Positions 1 to 9,400 of a DNA stretch of 10,479 bases are shown piece after piece. This stretch comes from Alectoria sarmentosa. Lineage: Eukaryota; Ascomycota; Lecanoromycetes; Lecanorales; Parmeliaceae. The stretch is from the NCBI GenBank assembly GCA_009733775.1, contig WOGZ01000633.1, positions 1 to 10,479 on the forward strand. The letters are read 5' to 3'. The notes beneath the pieces were generated by a model that was not told where the DNA came from, ran no database searches, and was given only the letters and a program-made list of their open reading frames with translations. Numbering within the stretch: the first letter of the stretch is position 1; every line of letters starts with the position of its first letter. The position numbers and the translations under genes were made by a program.

Positions 1-202
1 GAAATTCGCGATGTTCAAAATCGAATAAAAATAATGAAAATTCGAAAAAGAAAATAATTATTTTTTCATAAGTTATTTTTATTTTATAAATTATTTTTAT
101 TTTTTATGCATTATTTTTATTTTTTATAAACATTCGAATTTCAAAAACGAGATTCGAAATTCGCGATGTTCAAAGCCGGATAAAAAGAATGAAAATCGAA
201 AA
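1..202. repeat. Direct repeat, two ~46-base copies 155 bases apart
   Basis: The block beginning GAAATTCGCGATGTTCAAA at 1 recurs at 156, and similarity runs about 46 bases in each copy (1-46 and 156-202). Most differences are A or T in the left copy where the right copy has G or C (for example AATCGA against GCCGGA), so the left copy looks like a more heavily mutated version. One difference is a T/G change and one is a one-base gap, so the copies were not identical before mutation. No open frame crosses the block. It could be the edge of another repeat family that continues left of the window. Confidence 0.8.
72..130. repeat. Tandem repeat, three ~20-base units
   Basis: Three consecutive units of 19-20 bases, each of the form TTATTTTTATTTTWTAWRMA, occupy 72-90, 91-110 and 111-130. 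They lie between the two arms of the 155-base-spaced direct repeat. This is low-complexity AT sequence and no function can be assigned. Confidence 0.8.
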
Positions 203-419
203 TCTGAAAACGATTATGTTCTTTTGAACATATCCGTCACGATATCACATAAAAAAAATTCCACTTTTTGACGAAAAACCGTTTTTTGACAAATTTATTT
301 TCAATTCATCTGATACATATCAAAAATCGATCGATATATAATTGATGAATATATGTGAAAGTTTATTTTTCGATTGAACGAAATATTCCGAATTATATAT
401 GCATATATATATATGTATA
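203..419. other. Gene-free flank, less mutated
   Basis: No gene is seen on either strand. The stretch keeps more CpA and CC than the element bodies (for example CCGTCACGATATCACA near 235), so it may be unique flanking DNA or a repeat hit less by C-to-T mutation. At 394-421 there are 28 bases of perfect purine/pyrimidine alternation (TATATATGCATATATATATA type), which is low complexity and could adopt unusual helix forms. The left limit of element 1 should fall in or just after this stretch, but I cannot identify a TG...CA end or a target-site duplication. Confidence 0.5.
215..232. other. Perfect short hairpin
   Basis: TATGTTC and GAACATA form a perfect 7-base inverted repeat around a TTTT loop. 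It lies in a gene-free stretch that keeps more C and G than the element bodies. A stem this short is common by chance in AT-rich DNA, and no transcription unit ends here, so it is recorded only as visible structure. Confidence 0.4.
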
Positions 420-975
420 CGATCGATTGCAAGGTTCGTAAAAGTCGTTTTAAGATATTAATGCTTGACAATAATGGTTAATAACGTGCATACGAAAGAT
501 GTATAGCGACGATATTCATAATGTTGATAACGACAATAACGCCTAAAAACATGAATATGGTGATCGTAAAAATATGAGCATGATGACCCTAAAGGCATGA
601 ACATGATGATTTTAAAAGATTTATACAATGGCCTTAATGAGAATATTTAAAGCGATTAACGAAAAAACGATGATAACGACCTTTTGAATGACGTCGTAAG
701 TTCTAAATTTGAATAAAACATAAATATAAGTGTTTCGAAAAGAGGCTCGTAAAGTTTATAAATATAATTACAATAACGATAAATCAGTTCTTGATATAAT
801 AATAACATAACGGAGTTTGTAACACATTAAGATTGATATTGAGATTTTGCGAATAATTTCGATTTCGATCGATCATTCGAAATGTAAAAATTAATGAAAT
901 CGTTTTCTTAAAATTGCGATCGTTGAATAATGACAACGAAACGATTTAAATAATCTTAAATGAATAATATAAAAT
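420..975 (-). repeat. LTR/3' UTR-like block after element 1 pol (copy A)
   Basis: This non-coding block follows the end of the element 1 polyprotein on the minus strand and is related to 6705-7345, which follows the end of element 2. Shared landmarks in the same order include GATCG...GCAAG near 420 and 6707, ACAATAACGAYAAATCAG near 769 and 7082, GAGATTTTGCGAATAA at 841 and 7160, CGATCGATCA near 866 and 7179, and AATGAAATCGTTTT near 893 and 7206. The offset is about 6.3 kb throughout. The differences include A/T transversions and small indels as well as transitions, so the copies diverged before or apart from RIP. The best reading is LTR and/or 3' UTR. I could not find the LTR ends, the polypurine tract or the target-site duplication. 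Confidence 0.6.
542..633. repeat. 23-base tandem repeat, four units
   Basis: Four adjacent 23-base units lie at 542-564, 565-587, 588-610 and 611-633. The first three follow the pattern CSTAAARRYATGARYATGRTGAY closely; the fourth is more diverged. They fall inside copy A of the LTR/UTR-like block. The equivalent part of copy B (about 6875-6945) holds a looser repeat of AACGYTTAAAARCAT type, so the arrays differ in the two copies. The units keep CCC and GG, which is unusual in this window. Confidence 0.75.
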
Positions 976-1500
976 TGTTTTCATTTTAAGGGCATCGCGA
1001 AAGATAATAAACTTATCGAGACATAAGACTTTGATAAGATCATTAATCATTTGTTTATTAATGAAAACATATTAAATATTCATAATATCATCATTAACTT
1101 TTTCGCGCATAAAATGATGAATGATGTTAATGTGTTTGATGCGAGCATAAAATTATATATTTTTTATAAAAATGATTACGTTTTGATTGTTTTCAAAAAT
1201 TATAATAATTTTAAAATTTAAATCGTTAAATCGCAAAAATTGATGGAGAAAATTTTTCAATTGAATAATTTTCTTAATAATTTGCGTTTGATCAGTATAT
1301 TTTATTTTATAAATAAATAATATCATAATAATTTAACGCTTATTTAATCAATTAATAACATCATTATTCAAATTAAATAAATAATCGAAAATGAATTTTC
1401 AAATTAAATTTTCAATTCAATCAAAATTAATATAATCGAATAAATTTTTCAAAAAGTTCTTATATACGAGTTCATAATACATTATATTTTTAAAATATCG
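960..1500 (-). pseudogene. Element 1 pol: RNase H domain and C-terminus
   Basis: C-terminal RNase H of the copia polyprotein, which in an active element removes RNA from the RNA/DNA hybrid. The read-through shows the family landmarks: an ISW-SKR segment seen as IN*LNKR (Trp codon TGA at 1348-1350), the EAEY motif seen as YKIKY at about 1300-1311 with both Glu now Lys, and a GDNQGA motif seen as ENNQNV with the catalytic Asp now Asn at 1189-1191. These are followed by an ARTKHID-type motif (ARIKHIN), a VREKV-type motif and a terminal LTKALCRDKF-type motif (LIKVLCLDKF, about 1010-1040). The upstream SDADW motif reads INFD*, with its first Asp also Asn. The polyprotein ends around 975; the exact original stop cannot be told from mutation-made stops. 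The domain is inactive. Confidence 0.88.
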
Positions 1501-2400
1501 AAAGATTCAAATAATCGCATTTCAATATGTTGAAATAAAATTAATTAAATATCGATTAATTAAAAAAATAGCATAAGCGATATCGAGATGAATTTTCAAC
1601 ATAATATATATAAAAAAGCTTATAACGAATTGATATTCTCACGAAACTTTTTAAAAATCACATAATCTTTTTCGACGAGCGTCAATTTACGATTGATTTC
1701 GAATAATATATTAACAAAAATGAAATTTCAACATTTAAAATGATTGAAAAAACGTATAATATACGCTTTTTATTTCAAGCGAATAATGTTATTATAATAA
1801 TCTCTTTTGATAATTATATTCAAATAAAAGACGTATGATTTCAAATTTAATATATAAAATTTGACGTTTAAAACATCTTTAATTCGTTTAATAATAACTT
1901 TATTGCGATTTATAATTAAAACATCATCAATATAAAGCGTCATAATGATTTTTTTTTTGAGATTTATAAACACATTATTATTCGATTCAATAAGATTAAA
2001 ATCGAATTTTTTTATGTAAATCGAGAAATGTTGATATCAAATTTTAAAATTTTTTTTTAAATTATAAAGAGTTTTATTTAATTTGCAGATCTTAATATTA
2101 TCTTTATTAAAATCGTTAAATTATTATATATAAATATTCTTTTGAACATCGTTATAAAAAAAGACGATTTTGACGTTTATTTGTTTCACGTTTTAATTTA
2201 TAATCGTCATAAACGCAAAGATCGTTTTATAATTTATAAACTTTATTATTAACGCGAAAATGTTATAATAATCATAATCCTTTTATTATTCGAATTCTCG
2301 AATAATTTAATGTGTTTTATAATAAATGATTTGTCTCTTAAAATCTCGCTTCACGATATAAATTTAATAATTTTAAAAAACACGAACCTTTAAAGACGTT
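1500..2400 (-). pseudogene. Element 1 pol: reverse transcriptase domain (RVT_2)
   Basis: Copia-type reverse transcriptase, which copies element RNA into cDNA. Reading the minus strand downward, there is a DYHETFAPVVK-type motif seen as DYYNIFALIIK, then the first catalytic motif MDVKTAFL seen as INVKIVFF, with Asp changed to Asn at 2175-2177. KLNKTLYNLK corresponds to the KLNKALYGLKQ motif. The YVDD box is seen as YIDD with both Asp intact (1923-1928), inside an open stretch of 67 codons at 1770-1973. Next come a RLSQKAY-type motif (RLK*KAY) and a MYIML-RPDIAYAV motif seen as IYIMLKIHLDIAYAI near 1570-1615. The two catalytic positions are 83 codons apart, the same as in element 2. A one-base deletion near 1620 shifts the frame between the RT and RNase H halves. 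The Asp-to-Asn change and the stops make it inactive. Confidence 0.93.
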
Positions 2401-3010
2401 TAAATAATATATTAAATATTGTTATTTATAAAAAACTTATATTCATCTCGCATATTAATTTCTTAATTTATATAAATCAAATTATTGAAAATCATTTATT
2501 CGTAAATTATAAATTCGAAAATGTTAAATTTATTAACATGATTCGCAAAAAAGATAAAAATAACGAAAGTTTTTATCAAAAGATCAAACGATAAATTATG
2601 AAGATTCGAAATAATGAGATCTTTATGATCATCAAATATCTTTTAAATAATCTTATATTCGAAATATTCTCGCATAATTTTCATTTTAACAAATTTCAAA
2701 AATATCGACGAAAAAGAAATGATAATAAGTTTGACGATTAATATAATAAATTTAATAAATGTTATAAATATACGCATTATAATAACGACAAAATGAGATT
2801 CTTAAAAGCGATTAACGATTAACGATAAAATATTCGCTGATGATAATCGATTTAATAATTTAATCGAAATTATAAGTTCAACGTTTGATAATATAATAAT
2901 ATAATGCTCATTTAATGCTTTTGTTATAATGAATATTAATATAAAAAAACGTTAACGTTTATTTAAAAATTTATAAATCTCGATCATTTTTTCGAAATTT
3001 ACGAAATGTA
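2400..3010 (-). pseudogene. Element 1 pol: integrase/RT linker
   Basis: This stretch lies between the recognisable integrase core and the RT. In copia polyproteins it carries the integrase C-terminal part and a poorly conserved hydrophilic linker. I see no diagnostic motif in it; it is assigned by position and by the matched distance to element 2 (integrase Glu to first RT Asp is 1191 bases here and 1173 bases there). The A+T content is extreme and all six frames are closed by stops. Confidence 0.55.
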
Positions 3011-3800
3011 AACGTTTTTTAATAAAATGTATATCATTAACGCGAATAATCTTCTTTTTGATTAAATTATAAAAATAAAAAATGAATTCGTTTTCGTGAT
3101 TTAAAAGAATTTATCTTTCGCTTTTATTTATAAATTTCTTTTGAATACATTTTAAAACGTAAATGATAAAATTAATAATACGCAAATGAAAAAAAATAAG
3201 TTTATAATAATAAAAAACCTCGAAAAATATAATAATAATTTTGATATTAAAAAAACGCATCATTAAATAATTGATTATGATTATTATTTCAAATCAAAAG
3301 AATTTATTGAAATTGAAATTTAATAAAATTGAATATATTTTGTTTATTAAAGTTTAATTAAATCGTTTAACGACTTTATTCAATTCGAAATTATTTACGA
3401 TAATGAATTTTTATTTGATATTTATTTGAATAAGACATTTTAAAAAGATTTTATTAATATATTCGTTTTTATTATCGAGACGAATATAATTAATTCGATA
3501 ATTGCGAAATTTCAAATAAATTTTAAAACGCAAAAATATAATGAATGTCTCACTTTTATAACGAATATAATAAATTTTAAAATAATAAATAAAATCGTCT
3601 TTAAAGATTATAAAATATTTATAATTATTAAAATTAATGAAAATCAAAGATTTAATAAGATTATTATAAACAAATTCGCTCGATAAAATATCAAACGTTA
3701 TAAAATTATTATAGAAAATAATCTTTTAATGATTTATCATATAACATTCCCAAATGTATTCCTCAATAATGTTTTTGAAAAAATTCACATTTATAATAAT
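3010..3800 (-). pseudogene. Element 1 pol: integrase (zinc-binding region and DDE core)
   Basis: Copia integrase, which joins cDNA ends to chromosomal DNA. A Cys/Tyr pair at 3744-3758 marks the damaged zinc-binding end (TAC where a Cys TGC is expected, then an intact TGT). The first acidic motif, VHSDL-type, reads VYNNL with Asp as Asn at 3660-3662. It is followed by NYKYFIIFKDDF and YKSETF, strong family landmarks, and then the second acidic motif RLDNKNEY with Asp intact at 3474-3476. The NG-AERFNRTL motif reads NKVVKRFN*TL, so the catalytic Glu is Lys at 3366-3368. Second Asp and Glu positions are separated by exactly 35 residues, the D-35-E spacing. Two of three catalytic residues are lost by G-to-A changes. 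An open stretch of 78 codons (3411-3647) covers the middle. Confidence 0.93.
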
Positions 3801-4020
3801 ATTAAAAAACTTATTAAGATTTTATTAATTCAAATAATTTATATGAATATATTATAATTAATGAATTGAATTTAAAAAAACGTTATAAACGATTAAAGCA
3901 TTATTATCTTTTTATAAATTTAAAAAAAATAAGTCGCGGTTTCGCGTATCGATTAACGTTATATTATTTTAAATTAAGATACAATCTTTTTTATAAAAAA
4001 CGATTTTAATATCGATATTT
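3800..4020 (-). pseudogene. Element 1 pol: GAG_pre-integrase domain
   Basis: This is the small domain between protease and integrase in copia polyproteins. The minus strand reads DTRNRDLFFLNL, then after about 20 codons a ruined LWHARMGHLN-type motif at about 3830-3865. In that motif the Trp codon is TAA, His is Tyr, Arg is His, Met is Ile, Gly is Asn and the last His is Tyr. It is followed by NLNKFF. Every change fits a C-to-T or G-to-A transition. The zinc-ligand histidines are therefore lost. Confidence 0.88.
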
Positions 4021-4300
4021 AAAAACTTTTTAATCAATAAGAGATTGACATTTATATCGAACACGTGCAAAATATTAAAAATCATTAAAATAACGCGTTT
4101 ATCATTGATATTGTAATCAAGATTAATAATATCATAAATAAAAAATTGAATTTTGACGCTTTCAATGTTTTTGATAAATCACAATTAAATTTTGATATAC
4201 ATAATAAATATCGAATGATTAATAAAGAAATGGCGAATACAATTAAAATTTATCATAATTCGAATATCGGAATTCATCAATTTGACGAATAATAAATTTT
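4020..4300 (-). pseudogene. Element 1 pol: aspartic protease region
   Basis: Copia protease, which would cut the Gag-Pol polyprotein. The C-terminal landmark is clear: NILHVFDINVNLLLIKKF at about 4025-4076 matches the NVLHVPD-NVNLLSI motif that closes this domain, and it is followed by IVFYKKDCILI. The active-site DSGA-type motif is expected near 4195-4220, where the frame reads HSIFIMYI; Ser and the Ile after His/Tyr fit, but the catalytic Asp is not seen. Domain identity rests on the C-terminal landmark and on position before GAG_pre-integrase. It is inactive. Confidence 0.72.
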
Positions 4301-5110
4301 TATTTAAATTAAAATTCATTATTAGATTAATAAGATTCTCGTTTTGATTTTAATTCGTTTAATTAATTATATTCAAAATGTTAAAATCATTCGAAATGAA
4401 ATTCGAATGACTTTGATCGTTCAATTCGTTCAAAAATATTATATAAATATGAAAATAATCGTTTTTTTTTTGAAATATACATTATATTGACGTTGAAATA
4501 ATCATTTTTTTTTAAAGCGAAAACGTTAAATGACGCTTTTTCGATGCGTTTGCGCTTGATATTTAAAACATTAATGTTTATATAAATAACATCGATTTAC
4601 GTCTTTTTTTTCTTTTTTTATTCACTTATAAACTTTTCAAACTTTAAATAAAAAAATTTGATTCAACATTTAATAAAAAAATGCTTAAATTTACGATCAA
4701 CGATCTTATAAAAAATATATGTTTCGCGATTAATGAAATCAAAGCTGTCGAAATCGCTTTTAATGAATTATTTGTTTTATTATTGTGATAAACGAATATA
4801 ATGACATCACCTTTTTTAATTATAAATATATGATGTTTTTCATTCATTACGTCGTAAATAATCAAATCGAATTTAATTATTTTCGAATTATAAAGCATAT
4901 GAATTTGAATGTAAATTATCACAAAGACATTATAAGTTTTATCAAATTTTATGAAAAGAAATTGAATGAAATAAAGCTTTAATAATGATAAAAAATCATT
5001 TAAATCAACGATTTCGATATTAATTTTATAAAAATCTTTTTCGTATTAACGAACGTTTTTTTTAAAATTAATGTTAATATTATACAATTGACGCATAAGC
5101 TCGATATAAA
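4300..5110 (-). pseudogene. Element 1 gag: UBN2-like C-terminal part
   Basis: Remnant of the copia Gag (capsid-like) protein that would form virus-like particles. An open stretch of 92 codons (4644-4922) and its upstream continuation read FDKTYNVFVIIY (4911-4946), resembling the LP-SYD-FVTTY motif. Then comes FDLIIYDVMNEKHHI (about 4830-4871), resembling the T-FD-VV-DLL-EE-RR motif that ends UBN2-type Gag domains. A basic, Asn-rich stretch follows. Near 4575-4600 a C-Y-x-Y-K-H run could be a ruined CCHC zinc knuckle, but the His and last Cys do not fit by transitions alone, so that is weak. The Gag N-terminus cannot be placed. The opposite-strand open frame at 4785-4982 is a by-product of low stop density. 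Confidence 0.65.
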
Positions 5111-6704
5111 ATTCAAAATTCGTAAATTTATAATAAACATCGATGACGTTTAATATAATTTGAAAATTCTCATTATGCTTTTTGATGAGTTGACGATCAA
5201 TATAATTAAAACGTTAATGAATAATCACGCAGACTTTAGGCTTAATAATGTTAATAAAAAATTAAAGATTATTTAACATTAATTAATCGTTGATATCTTC
5301 GCTTCATTTGATATATTTAATAATAAATTTTAAAATAATAATGAAAATTAAAAAAAAGTTATTTTTATTATTCGTAAAAACATTTTTAATGACATTTTAA
5401 GCGTTAAATTCAATCATTAATATCGAAAAAGATAAATGAAAAGATGTAAAAGATTAATAATGATAATGAGAATAACGAAAATAAAAATTCTTTTATCACG
5501 ATTGAAGGCGAATCGAAAAAGTCGTTTTGAGAAATATCGTTTTAAAAAGGTGTCGAAATAAACGAATTTAATGACGATTTAGAGAACAATTTGAACGTTT
5601 AAAAAAAAATTAATGAATAAGATCGTTTGTTTTTAACGCGTAAATTAAAGATTTCGATATCGTTTAAGACGTTAAATGACTTTTCGTTAATTTTAAAATC
5701 GTTATCATATAACGATAATGTGAAAAAGATGAAATAAATGCTCTGTTAATCTTTATTAAAATCATTTAAATTTTTATCGATATCAATTAATTGTTATCAT
5801 TATGTTTTAAGATTTTATAATAATAATGAAAAATGTTTATGCGAGAATTGATAATAAATTTAAATAATAATATTATAATAAAATGATATTAATGATATAA
5901 AGAATTTGACTTGAAATTTAATAATAAAGATTAAATTTGATTAAAATTACATTGAGTGCAATTATAAACGTGCAAATCTTTTTAAAAAATTCGTATTCTT
6001 TTTATGTTGTTTAATTAGGAATTCGAATTCAAAATATTCGTTTCAACGATTATCATCGTGAAATTAAGATTAATCAAATTTCATAATCACGATAATAAGA
6101 TGTTATTAATAATGAATGAAAAATTCGATGATAAGACCTTAATTTTTTTTTAAAAGGTTTTTAGAATTAAAACGTCAATTTTGACATATAAAGTTTATTA
6201 TTTTTGATTTCAAATAGATTTTTAAGCGTTTAAATAATAATAAAATCAACTTTGAATTGTTTTAAATGATAATCAAATTGATAATGATGTTAACATTCAA
6301 TTATTCAATTTGTGTTATTAATTCGATATATCGTTGAAAATATAAATCATCAATTTGATAAAATGTTATAAAAACAAAACCGCATTTTTTTTTGTTTAAT
6401 GTATTTTATATAAAAAAGTTGATAATGTTATAAAAATCTTATTATGATTCGATTGTATAATCGCAGATCGCATACGATTTCGATTAAAAGCGAATAACTT
6501 CGATTCGTCGAGGGTTAAAAAACTCTTAATTCTCGAATTTCGAATCATAATTATTCAAATTAAAGATCATCTTGTAAATAAAAATTGTTTATTTTAAAAA
6601 AATTGATTAAATAAAGATTTTTATAATTGATTGCTTTATTGCGATGAACATAAAATGTTTACAAACAATTATAATTATAATGATGAATAAATAAATTATG
6701 TTTA
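5111..6704. other. No recognisable gene; expected gag N-terminus and 5' leader
   Basis: I recognise nothing with confidence here. By position it should hold the N-terminal half of element 1 Gag and the 5' leader with the primer-binding site. The part at about 5430-5840 has more G/A on the plus strand and reads Ser/Leu/Phe-rich on the minus strand, perhaps a former Ser-rich coding segment. GAATTCGAATTC at 6019-6030 is a perfect 12-base palindrome. GAGGGTTAAAAAACTCTT near 6509-6527 is an imperfect inverted repeat that would pair with G-T wobbles. I found no match to a tRNA 3' end that would mark a primer-binding site, and no clear copy of the LTR-like block. Confidence 0.5.
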
Positions 6705-7345
6705 TAACGATCGTCGGGCAAGTTTGAATTTATAATCTGTGAAAATATAATGTAAAACATTTAATTATATTGTTTTAAGAGTGTTACGAAGGAAAGTGCG
6801 ATTTATGTTATAAGCGCATACGTTCGTGTTATGTGACTTATCACGTAACTTGAATTTCGACAGATAATAACGATAATAACGCTTAAAAGCATAAATGTGA
6901 TAATTATAATAACGTTTAAAAACATTTAAAAGCATTTGAAAGTCATATTTGAAGAATTCTCGTGAATAATTAAACAAATTTGACGATAACGACTTTTTAA
7001 ATAATGATATTGTTTTCAAATTTGAATCGTACGTAGATATAAGTCTTTTAAATAGATATTCGCAAAGTTTGTGATTATAATAACAATAACGACAAATCAG
7101 CTTCGAGTTAAATTTTGATAAATCGAATTTGTTCGCAAAAAACGTTAAGATTGATAATTGAGATTTTGCGAATAAACTCGATCGATCACCCAAAGTGTTA
7201 AAATCAATGAAATCGTTTTTTTGACGATTGAATAATGATATTAAATTAATTTTATAAATGATGATTGCTTCTTTAAAGCTGAATAATAATTATTTATTTG
7301 AAATTAAATAATGATTGTTTTCCTAAAGTTAGCGACGAAAAATTA
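6705..7345 (-). repeat. LTR/3' UTR-like block after element 2 pol (copy B)
   Basis: This is the partner of 420-975, at the same distance (about 1.1 kb) from its RT YxDD box as copy A is from its own. It contains a minus-strand open stretch of 142 codons (6765-7193), but the copy A equivalent is not open over the same span, and the reading (Tyr/Lys/Arg/Asn-rich, with internal repeats) resembles no copia protein, so I do not call it a gene. Two readings remain. It may be the 3' LTR/UTR of element 2, or the 5' LTR of element 1 lying against or shared with element 2 in a tandem array. No TG...CA ends or target-site duplications could be fixed. Confidence 0.6.
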
Positions 7346-7860
7346 ATTATAAACGATATTTTAATTCGATTAATTGACGAAATCTCTCGAATTTGTTTTT
7401 GAAGAGAATTTTAATAAGATCGTTAATTATTTATTAATCGATAAAAACATACTTTAAAGCGATATTTTCGACGATGATTTGTTTTTATATATAATAATGT
7501 TAAATATCAATATGCTTAATATGAGCATAAAATTAAGAATTTTTAATCAACGTTATAACGCCTTAATTATCGCAATAAATTATTATTATTTAAAAACATT
7601 TAATGTTTAAATTGAATTAATTGAGAAATCCGCGCAATTAAATCGTCTTTTTAATAATTTGAATTTGATTAATATATTCGATTTCATAAATTGAAAACGT
7701 TATTGTGAATTATCGTTTAAAAAATCAATTAATTATTATATTATTTACATTAAAGATATATTTAAAATTGAAACGTCGAATGTTTTAATCGTTTATTTAA
7801 TCAACGTCGATATAATTTATGAAAGGTTTAAGATCATTTCGAAATATAAATTATTAATTT
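7345..7860 (-). pseudogene. Element 2 pol: RNase H domain and C-terminus
   Basis: Copia RNase H with the catalytic positions apparently kept. The SDADW-type motif reads YIDVD* with both Asp intact and Trp as a stop. The ISW-SKRQ motif reads IN*FFKR*. EAEY reads YEIEYINQ with both Glu intact (about 7670-7685). The EDNQGA motif reads YCDN*GVI with Asp intact at 7569-7571. The KHIDIQHH motif reads KHIDI*HY. The C-terminus reads LIKILFKNKFERFRQL, matching the LTKAL-RDKFERFR ending of fungal copia pol, and ends near 7345. Catalytic residues survive but stop codons in every motif block make it non-functional. Confidence 0.9.
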
Positions 7861-8720
7861 TTCGTATGATTGAAATATCGAAAGATGCGCTTGATTACGT
7901 TTTAATAAAAAACATTAAAATTCGAATTATATTAAAAAATTATTGAAATTGCGAAAACGATATTTAAGCGCGTGCTTAACATCGTATATATGAAAAAATT
8001 AATGATAAATTAATAAGCGTAATGAGATTCTTTAATGATCACGAAATCATTTTCGACGATATAAAATTTATCGTTAATGATGAGAATTAAAATAATTATT
8101 AATTCAATTATGTGATAATTAATTAAAAAAAAATTAATGTAAATTATTTGCTTAAGGCGTAAAATACGATTAATATAATTTTTTACGATCGTTATATCAA
8201 AATAATAAATACATAAATTTAAATCGATTATCTTAAACTTTTTATAAAGTTTATTTTTAATCATTTGAATGTCGATTTTATCGAGATTCGTAAATAAAAT
8301 GTTGTTTATATAAATAATAATGATAATAATGTTATTAATGAATGTCAAAAAATTAATAATGATAAATTCGAAATTTAATTTTTTGAAATACGTTGCGAGA
8401 ATATTGTATTAGATTTTCGAAAATTGTTTTAAATCGTATAACGTCTTTATGAGTTTGCAAATTTTGTTTTTTTTATTTTTAATTTCAAAATTGGTAAATT
8501 GTATCATATAAATTGTTTTTTTAATATTATTATATAAAAAAACGATTTTAACGTTCATTTATTTAAGTTTTTAATTCAAAGTTATCGTAAAAGCGAAAAT
8601 GATTTTATAATTCATAAATTTGATTATCAAGACGAAAGTTTCGTTAAAATCGATTTTTTATTATTATTCGAAATCATGAATCATTTAATGAGCTTTATAT
8701 CGTATAATCTCATCGATAAA
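7860..8720 (-). pseudogene. Element 2 pol: reverse transcriptase domain (RVT_2)
   Basis: Copia-type RT. The first catalytic motif reads MNVKIVFL, with Asp as Asn at 8553-8555. KICKLIKTLYDLKQ matches the KVCKL-KALYGLKQ motif. The YVDD box reads YINN, both Asp changed to Asn (8301-8306), so all three RT catalytic carboxylates are gone by G-to-A changes. An open stretch of 112 codons (8010-8348) runs from just before YINN through a DLG-YYFLG-type segment (DLNLCIYYFDI) and NRILRLKQIIYI, typical of the palm-to-thumb stretch. Downstream, FFIYTMLSTRLNIVFAISII matches the MYAML-RPDIAFAVS motif. Spacing between the two catalytic sites is 83 codons, identical to element 1. Confidence 0.94.
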
Positions 8721-9400
8721 ATTTCTTTTGATTGTATAAATTTATTTGTTTTTTAAGACATACGCATTCGAGAGTAAATTTATTAAGATTCAAATGTTAT
8801 TAAAAATGAAAAAATCGATTTCGTTTTATATGATCAATTATCAATGCATTTTGCGATAAAAACTCGTTATAATTTTTTTAAAATTTCGAGACTTATAAAA
8901 TTTAATGAGAACGATTTTTGTTAATAAAATAAAAAAATTCGAAATGAGATTTTGATATAATTTCGTAATTTCGAATAATTTTATAATGAAAATAAGTTTA
9001 AAAACTTTATTGATTATAAAGCGAATGACAAATTTAAATGTCGATGTGAATGAAGATGAAAAGGTCGTAATATCGTCGTTGAGCGTATTAAACGATCGTT
9101 TTATTATAAAATTTAAATCAAATGCGTTTAAAGTGACGGCTTTTAACGAAATTCTTTTTAAGATTGAAATGAAATTAAATAAATTATTAATTTTTTTTTT
9201 CGATAATTGCATATCTTTTTTAACGCTTTTTTCTTAAAATTATAAATGAAAAAAAAAAAAAATTTGTTGTTCGATGTCCTCAACGAGCTTACGCTTATTA
9301 CGATAAACGTTAATTTGTTTTTTAATGATAACGATATTTAATTCGAAAAGAATAAATTTAAAAAAAACGTTATCGATTTAATTAACATTAAAAATAATAA
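8720..9400 (-). pseudogene. Element 2 pol: Ser/Thr-rich integrase/RT linker
   Basis: Linker between integrase and RT. An open stretch of 123 codons on the minus strand (8841-9212) includes the run TLNDDITTFSSSFTSTFKF and is rich in Ser, Thr, Phe, Ile and Lys. Copia linkers are commonly rich in Ser, Thr and Pro; Pro-to-Ser/Leu/Phe and Ser-to-Phe/Leu changes by C-to-T mutation explain the present makeup. The plus-strand open frame at 8986-9237 is the antisense of this stretch and has no recognisable content. Assignment rests on position and composition. Confidence 0.65.

Larger units (their letters stand above)
420..6705 (-). mobile_element. Element 1: degenerate Ty1/copia retrotransposon
   Basis: Minus-strand element in the order gag, protease, GAG_pre-integrase, integrase, reverse transcriptase, RNase H, the Ty1/copia order. 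Each domain can be read from motifs in consistent frames, broken by many stops that trace to C-to-T or G-to-A changes (for example TGG to TAA or TGA, CAA or CGA to TAA or TGA). One single-base shift is seen near 1620. Catalytic positions are hit in integrase, RT and RNase H, so it cannot act on its own. The left limit is the LTR-like block. The right limit is uncertain: recognisable gag ends near 5110, and the 5' LTR is either unrecognised in 5700-6700 or is the block at 6705-7240. Confidence 0.85.

Noticed and set aside
4785..4982. Plus-strand open frame of 65 codons
   Set aside because: It is antisense to the recognisable gag remnant on the minus strand and shows no motif of its own.
6505..6530. 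GAGGGTTAAAAAACTCTT as a transcription terminator hairpin
   Set aside because: The stem is short and needs G-T pairs, and no readable gene ends beside it.
6765..7193. Open frame of 142 codons on the minus strand, with a Cys/His run and internal repeats
   Set aside because: It lies in the LTR/UTR-like block after pol. The related block at 420-975 is not open over the same span, the composition is that of AT-rich non-coding DNA, and no family motif is present.
8986..9237. Plus-strand open frame of 83 codons
   Set aside because: It is antisense to the Ser/Thr-rich pol linker of element 2 and lacks any recognisable domain.
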